A stretch of DNA of 64,000 bases. Source: Paracyclopina nana. Its lineage: Eukaryota; Arthropoda; Copepoda; Cyclopoida; Cyclopettidae. This document shows positions 57,701 to 64,000 of the stretch, piece after piece; the first letter of the stretch is position 1; each line of letters opens with the position of its first letter. The stretch is taken from positions 8,320,501 to 8,384,500 of the forward strand of contig JAGUCH010000002.1 of the NCBI GenBank assembly GCA_019096065.1, given 5' to 3'. The notes below the pieces were generated by a model. It was given only the letters and a program-made list of their open reading frames with translations, was not told the DNA's origin and did not search any database. The translations under genes and the position numbers were made by a program.

Positions 57701-60700
57701 GTCAGGTGTGAAGTTACTTGCGCGCGGCTTTTTCATGGACAACTTCACGTACTTACGAGACGCGTGGAACTGGCTGGATATAAGCGTCATAGGAATGTCG
57801 TACGTGACGATCGCCATCGACTTGGGCTCCTTCTCTGCCCTGCGAACGTTCCGTGTGTTCCGGGCGCTCAAGTCCGTGGCTGTGATCCCCGGCCTCAAGA
57901 CTATCGTGAGTGCCATCATCTACTCTGTGAAGAACCTGCGCGATGTGATAATCCTCACCACCTTCGTCCTGGCCGTATTCGCCCTACTCGGCCTTCAGAT
58001 CTACATGGGCGTGCTCAGCCAGATCTGCATCCGGGACTTTCCCTTCAACGATACGGAGGAGATGGCCCGCTGGGGCAACTTCTCCCATGAGAACTGGGAC
58101 TACTGGGTGCGCAACGAGTCCTCGTGGTACATTTCGCCCGACCTTGGCACCTACATCATGTGCGGCAACGCCAGCGGAGCAGGAAAGTGTCCGCTCGGCA
58201 CCACCTGCCTCCAAGGCTTCGGGCCCAATCCCAACTACGGATACACCAACTTCGACACCTTTGACGCGGCCTATCTCTGTGCCTTTCGACTCATGACGCA
58301 GGACTTCTGGGAGAACCTCTACCAAATCACGCTGCGCACGGCTGGCCCCTGGCACATTGTTTTCTTTATGGTCAACATTTTCCTCGGATCCTTCTACCTC
58401 ATCAATCTCATCCTCGCCATTGTCGCAATGTCGTACGACGAGCTGCAGCGGCAGGCCGAGGAGGAGGCCCAGAGGTGAGAAAGTAATCTTCCATTCACCA
58501 GCACAATACACAAAAACGCGTCTTTTTCAGGGAACTCGAGGAGCTGGAAGCAATAAAAGAGGCCGAGGAAGCGGCGCTGGCAGAAGCCGAGGCCGCGGCC
58601 GTGGAGGCCGCCCAAGCAATGGAGGGCATCTTCGGGGACGACCCCGGAGGTCCAGACCCTGGGGGCGGAGACACGCCAGACTCCGAGTCCGGCACCGGCC
58701 CCCTGGTGGACGTCGGCGGCGGCGGCGGCGGCACCAGCCCCAGCCGGGGCTCGCTCACCGGCTCCACGGCGGCCAAGTACTTGGTGGGCAACAGTTTCAG
58801 CCAGAGTGTGGACGGGGTGAACGCGGACAATGAGTCGGATCGGATGAGCATGTCGTCGGCCGCGGTCGCGACACGCTACCGCTCCAACGAGAACTTCTCC
58901 AACGGGGTGGGCAGCAGTGGGGGCGTGCACATCAACGGCCTCATCAACAGCAGTGTCCTCGGGGGCTCCGTGAGTGGGGCCACCGGCGGGAAGCTCACCA
59001 GCCTGCCAGCCTCGCCGTTCGTGCAACGAGCCTCCAAGTCCACCTCTTTCTCCTCCCACGTGAGGCTGACCGGAAAATACGGCAGCTCGGTGGAGGCCGC
59101 GGCCGCTGCGGCCGCGGCTGCAATGGCCGGAGGCAAGAAGCCTCTCGTCCTCTTCACCTATCTGGATGCTCAAGAACATCTTCCGTACGCCGACGACTCC
59201 ACCGCCGTCACGCCCAAGTCGGAGTTGAACGGCGGGATCGTGGTGGACACGCCCACTCGGATGGGGCTGGCGCGGAAGTTGTCGTACAACTCGCACACCG
59301 GCAAGCTCGTCGACAACTCGTACAACTCGCACACCGACCTGCGCTACCCTCCGGGCAGCACAACCGGCTCCACCAAGGAGGGCATCCTGACCAAGCGCAT
59401 GGCGAGCCTGTTCAACGAGTCTTCGGCCAAGAACAACATGTCGTCGCCCAACTCGATCGTGCTCGAGCCCATCACCGACCACCACAGGCAGTATGACAAC
59501 GAGGCGGGCAAACCCACCTCGGGCAACAACGGGGGCAGCAATTTCATGAGCCACGGCAAGGACTCCGTCGACCTGCAGGTGAGCTGGAGCGGGTTGGACG
59601 TCGTTGGGAGGGCAGTGCGACACAATTGCGTGCCCGCGAGCGCAGTGCGACACACATTCGTAGAAGTTCTTTTTTGCCAGCAGCCAACAACGTTCGAAAG
59701 CTAAATATGCTGAGGGAGGCCGACATGCCTGGCTGGCTTTCGAATATGGCTGAATTTTTCACAACGAGCTGTAGCATACAGTGGCATTACATGTAGGGGT
59801 AGTAACGCCGCGCCCAACATTGACAACGACTTGGCCACGACAAGGATGATGAGAGCCAATTAAAGAAAGCATTCTGCCAAAGCTGCTGCTCGCTCGCTCG
59901 CTCACTCGCTCGCTCGCCACGGCCTTGAGGTCATTTGATGTTTCGCGCGTGGTCGTTACATGATATGAATGATGACGAGCGAGTCGCCGGCTACTTCTTG
60001 AGGATCTCGAGTACCTGGAACTAAACAATTGGGTGTGGTTGTTCATGACTCCTTTCTCCGGCGGCGGCAGCAGCAGCGGCTCGCTCCACTCTACTCCGTA
60101 TGCCACATGCTGCAGCACGTCCGTCCGTCACTTGAGCCAAACAAAGCGGGCCAAAGCTGGCGACCCACCAATGTTCTCTCTCCGTTTTCCAGGATGTCCA
60201 AATGCTCAACAACATCATTGACCAAGTGTGCGAGCGGCCCATGTCCAAGTCGACGCATTTAAGCGGGTTCGACGACGACGACGACGAGGGCCCCAAGTAC
60301 AAGGAGATCATATGCGAGCACATGACGGAGGCGGCCAAGGTGCTCTGCATCTGGGACTGCTGCACGCTTTGGCTGAAAGTGAGCGAAGTGCTCGCCTACC
60401 TCGTCTTCGACCCCTTCACCGAGCTCACCATCACGCTGTGCATCTTGGTCAACGTCGCGTTCATGGCCCTGGACCACTACAGCATTGAGTACGACGAGAA
60501 CGGTGGAATGTAATGCTAGATAGAGAAATTTGCTCCTACAGCCTTGCTCATTCATCTTTGTCTGCTACTCAGGTCCCCCTTTTTTGTATCGATGCTGACC
60601 AACGGGAACTACTTCTTCACGGCCATCTTTGCGGCGGAGTCGTTCATCAAGCTCACGGCCATGAGCCCGCGGTATTTTTTCGCGGTAAGTTCCTCACTTT

Positions 60701-63700
60701 GGTGGTCCTGCAGGCGCAGCGGCAGCAAAGCGCACGCCACCGAAGCGGCCCATCCATTCGGCGGATATTTACTAGAAGTAGTAGAAGTTGTAGTAGTGGC
60801 CTTTAAGGAAGGAGCCCTAGCCGAGCTCTGGGGCGAAGACGAAGGAGCGCTCGCTAATAGCAGCTCTGCCGCGGCCTTCAAGCCTTGCTATGACTTGCTC
60901 GGCGGCTTGCCGGGGACCAGCAGGAAAACTGGGGAAAGCTGCTGCTTCTGCTGTGCAGCTTTTGCTGCTACAGCAGCTACGACAAATACTGCTGCGAACG
61001 AGGCCTCAGCTGGTCATCATGGCCCAGTCCATCGTTACCTGGTCAAGATGGGGAGGCCACGCCTGACGTCATGGCGATGATGAAATGAACGCCTCCTTTT
61101 TCTTTGCAGGACGGCTGGAACTGCTTCGACTTCCTCATCGTGGTCCTGTCCCTCGTGGAGCTCCTGGCCGAGGGCATCAAGGGCCTGTCCATGCTGCGAT
61201 CCTTCCGTCTGCTGCGCGTCTTCAAGCTGGCCAAATCGTGGAAGTCTCTCAACGACATCCTGACAATCATGGCCAACACGGTTGGCGCCCTATCCAACCT
61301 TACCTTCGTCCTGTGTATCATTATCTTCATCTTTGCTGTGATGGGCATGCAGCTCTTCGGAAAGGACTACACGGATAAAGTGTGCGAAAAGTGGGACTGC
61401 AACCTGCCCCGCTGGAACTTCACCGACTTCATGCACAGCTTCATGATCGTGTTCAGAGTGCTCTGCGGAGAGTGGATCGAGTCCATGTGGGACTGCATCT
61501 ACGTGGCGGGGCCCACTTGCGTCCCATACTTCTTGGCCACCGTCCTCGTCGGCAATCTCGTCATTCTCAACTTGTTCTTGGCCTTGCTCCTCAGCAGCTT
61601 CTCAGACATGGGAGGTAGGACAACCTTTCAATTAATGCCGAGCTTAATCGAACGCTGGCGGGGGGCACGCCATGATTGGGCGAAAAAGGGACAACATGCT
61701 AATTACAAACAGCTCCTTTCACGCCTCAATTAGGAGAGCCAGATGCGCCCCTATACGAAGAATAAGGCGGCGGTGGATGGGAAAGAAATGCAAAAGCCCA
61801 TTTCCTTTTATTTATCCCACCCACCACCATCCGTCGTCGTTCTCCATTTTGTATAAACCCAACTAGCGTACGCACCACATAGAGTGTTGGCTTTTTAGGA
61901 CCAAAAAGCTTTTCTCTATGCTAATATCTGGCTTTAATCGGCCAGATTGGGAACAGCCCGAATTGTGATCTCATACATTCAGGATGTGACGGCACAATAA
62001 AACAAGCTATGCATTATGGTACACAGTAGTAATAGATGCATATCCACGAGGATCTTTATCCAATAGCATAGATGAAGAAGGAGGGAAAAAAGCCAACTTT
62101 TGATTGATCTACGCACAATGCAAGAACTGCTCTGCATTATCATCGCGCGTCGAGTTGCTGAAATTTGCGCGAACGTTAAAACAGAGATCGGTGTAAATAC
62201 GAGCCCAAAAGCGTGTTTATGTCGAAAGAGATTGCCGAAGGCAAGCTATCAGTCAATCATCATTAATGCATGATTTGTATCAAAGCTGGCCGCCACCGGA
62301 CGAAAACAGACATTTTCGGCCTACTGGCATATTGCTTTCCGCGGCCATTAGCCACCAAATAGGAGGAGGCAGGAAGGAGCAGTAGAAGTGATACAAATGA
62401 ATTACAATTAACGTGACCGACTGAACGGTGGCTTTTGGAGCCAATTGCCTTACTGGTCACATTGGCTTAGCCCGTGAAACTTTCATTATGCACCAAAGTG
62501 GCGACGCTAGCCGGGCCACAAGCTCCATAATTTCGAGGGGCACATCTTTTCATATTTAATGCGGTGGCCTTTGAGGGATCAAGTAAAATTCATTCCAGCC
62601 ATTAGCTTCATCAGCCCAAAATAGGTTCACATTCTAGTGTTTTTCCTACGCCACGTACCATTACTCAAGTCAAAAGATCAAGCGGAGAGGCGGAAACTTC
62701 CTCGCTTTGATTCTGGCAACCTACGGAGCAGCCAATCTAACTTTTACAGGCCAATAGATGGCTACAATTAGTTACTTTCACCACCCTAATGGGAGATACC
62801 GTGCAAATTGACACCATACTCTGGGACAACTTTCTTTGAATTGATTATCGACAATCGGCAAAACAATCAATAACTGTTTCCTACCTGAATGCACGAAAAG
62901 TAGACCCAATGATGCCCTCGCTTCCATGGTTGATGGCCCCAAACACGTCATCTTCCTTATTTGCTGATTTATATCATTAAAATATTCAATCTTCACCTCA
63001 CTGCACTAGTCACTTATTTACAATTTTCCAACCCAAACGATAACTCGAGAAGGCGAGAACTGACCTGTCTGTCTGTCCTTCGCGTTTCAGCCGGAAAGCT
63101 GACTTCTTGACTTAAATTGCAATAAAGTCGGCAGAAATATTGTAAAACAGCCATTTTGATCCATGTAAAATATTTTGATGTCTGGCAACTCTGGTAACTT
63201 TTATTGGCTGAGCTGAGATCTACCTTATTTTGTTTACAAACAAAACCCAGAACAAATTAGCGAATAGCGATTGCTTATCAAAAGGATTAGTTATTGAAGT
63301 TTGGTTTTTTTCGCGAAAATGAGCGTGGTAACGCTTATGAGTTATATATTTTTCATCAATTCGATTGAGAAATGAGAAATACTTTCAGGCGGAGGAGAGC
63401 AAGACGATGGGGAGCCGGACAAAATGAAAATCGCTTTTGAACGGATAGCAAGGTTCAAGCGATGGATCAAGAACGGGATCACTGGTTTCTTCCGAGGCAT
63501 TAAAAACAGCATTGTACGTGCCATTCGAGGTCCTCGCGGAGGCAACGGCAATGGATCCGTCGGGGCTGATGTGATCGCCCTCGAGGTGACCGATGAAAAA
63601 GACTTTCAAGTATGTCTTTCTTTTCCTTTTCTGCTTCTTGAATGTATCGCTATATTTATTGAATGTTGCAGGGCGAAAATGGTGACTTGAAAAACCGTGG

Positions 63701-64000
63701 CCTCAAGGTCGAAATCAACCACGTGAGCATTCCGCTCGGGAGCAAAGTCACCAACAGTACAAACAACATTGCTGACAACTTTCCGGACTCGTCCATCGGC
63801 GAGGGCATGGATATCACCATTCAAGGTGCCAATGGCCATGTGAAGCACAATACTGACAATCAGAGCCTCAAGTCATTGCACAATGACGACACGAGGAATA
63901 ACGACGATAAGCTCAACAACAAGTACTCAGACATGAGTATTGGCCTTGGAATGGACATCTCAATCAGAGGCGACGGTGATGCCACGACCAACAAGGAGGC
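54741..64000 (+). CDS. para: Para-type voltage-gated sodium channel alpha subunit (N-terminal half, runs off the window)
   Basis: Ten exons with agreeing phases: 54741-54893, 55050-55146, 55210-55489, 57653-58474, 58531-59578, 60193-60509, 60573-60684, 61110-61614, 63389-63609 and 63672-64000. The start is ACCATG, followed by the conserved [16 protein letters not shown]. Domain I: S1 is in exon 3, S2-S6 in exon 4. The S4 charges are [11 protein letters not shown], and the pore [13 protein letters not shown] places Asp as the first selectivity residue. The I-II linker (exon 5) is long and rich in Gly, Ser and Ala. Domain II: S4 is [16 protein letters not shown], and the pore [13 protein letters not shown] gives Glu. 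D and E are the first two of the DEKA ring; domains III and IV lie outside. The channel carries the fast sodium current in neurons and muscle. A NaCP60E-type channel is not excluded, because it differs at the third ring position. Confidence 0.95.
55490..57652 (+). other. Large intron of the sodium channel gene
   Basis: Between S1 and S2 of domain I. It contains a (CA)n run at 56057-56079 and many short CTA/CTG-rich patches. No alternative exon encoding a channel segment was seen. Confidence 0.55.
56057..56079 (+). repeat. (AC)n microsatellite
   Basis: Uninterrupted ACAC... run of 23 bases inside the large sodium channel intron. Confidence 0.9.
59579..60192 (+). other. Sodium channel intron with CGCT repeats
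   Basis: 614-base intron between the I-II linker exon and the exon leading into domain II. It carries an interrupted CGCTCGCT run at about 59889-59917. No skipped exon is evident. Confidence 0.6.
60685..61109 (+). other. Sodium channel intron inside domain II
   Basis: 425 bases between the S2 exon and the S3-S6 exon. The GTAAGT donor directly follows TTCGCG. It is rich in GCTGCT and TAGTAG runs. The frame stays open for some distance past the donor, which is chance in GC-rich DNA rather than retained coding. Confidence 0.6.
61615..63388 (+). other. Sodium channel intron after domain II S6
   Basis: 1,774 bases, donor GTAGGA and acceptor CTTTCAG. AT-rich. No exon with channel-like sequence was found. 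Optional linker exons are known in this part of para genes, but none can be supported here. Confidence 0.55.

Noticed and set aside
58394-59653. 419-codon frame opposite the sodium channel I-II linker
   Set aside because: Antisense to a GC-rich coding exon, rich in Val/Gly/Ala/His, and no homology. The plus-strand channel frame explains the openness.
60544-61080. Read-through of the channel frame into the intron after 60684
   Set aside because: GTAAGT donor and TTTGCAG acceptor are strong, and the read-through would break domain II between S2 and S3.
1-64000. CRISPR array, operon promoters or bacterial genes
   Set aside because: The window is eukaryotic throughout. No spaced direct repeats of CRISPR type were seen.

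Overview
This is a stretch of nuclear DNA from an animal, most likely an arthropod. I cannot name the species; a crustacean-like animal is a guess. The genes have spliceosomal introns with GT...AG borders, often only 60 to 100 bases long. The gene set is metazoan: a para-type voltage-gated sodium channel, a PDE7-type cAMP phosphodiesterase, a whirlin/dyschronic PDZ scaffold, sphingosine kinase, a smoothelin-like CH protein, an AMN1-like LRR protein, a CYTH protein and a bZIP factor. Reading frames were rebuilt by hand from splice sites and phase. No alignment or RNA evidence was available.

Layout. 1-5176 holds no gene I can support. 5177-7032 (minus) is a CH-domain gene with two alternative, duplicated first coding exons. 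7708-15089 (minus) is a whirlin-like scaffold in 11 exons; its introns and 5' flank carry many non-autonomous repeats. 15090-22181 is repeat-rich and gene-poor, with foldback elements, MITE-like elements and tRNA-derived SINEs. 22182-23254 (minus) is a secreted protein of unknown function and 23716-24861 (minus) is sphingosine kinase. 24862-34548 is intergenic or long intron, with a nested 480-base MITE family. 34549-37876 (plus) is PDE7 with a long Ser/Arg-rich tail; its 5' end is not found. 37877-43932 is again repeat-rich. 43933-46574 is a compact cluster: the CYTH protein (plus) converges on AMN1 (minus) with overlapping stop codons, and a CUB/LDLa membrane protein lies just upstream of AMN1 on the same strand. 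48003-48455 (plus) is a small bZIP factor. 48462-54740 is mostly simple repeats. 54741 to the window end (plus) is the first half of the sodium channel: N-terminus, domains I and II, and part of the II-III linker.

The genes do not form one pathway. Several touch membrane excitability and signalling (sodium channel, cAMP breakdown, sphingosine phosphorylation, PDZ scaffold), but their proximity looks incidental. The best leads are the duplicated alternative first exons of the CH gene, four RRxSxP motifs in the PDE7 tail, the apparent lack of PDZ1 in whirlin, the overlapping 3' ends of CYTH and AMN1, repeated 3' splice sites a few bases before start codons, and at least six distinct inverted-repeat families.
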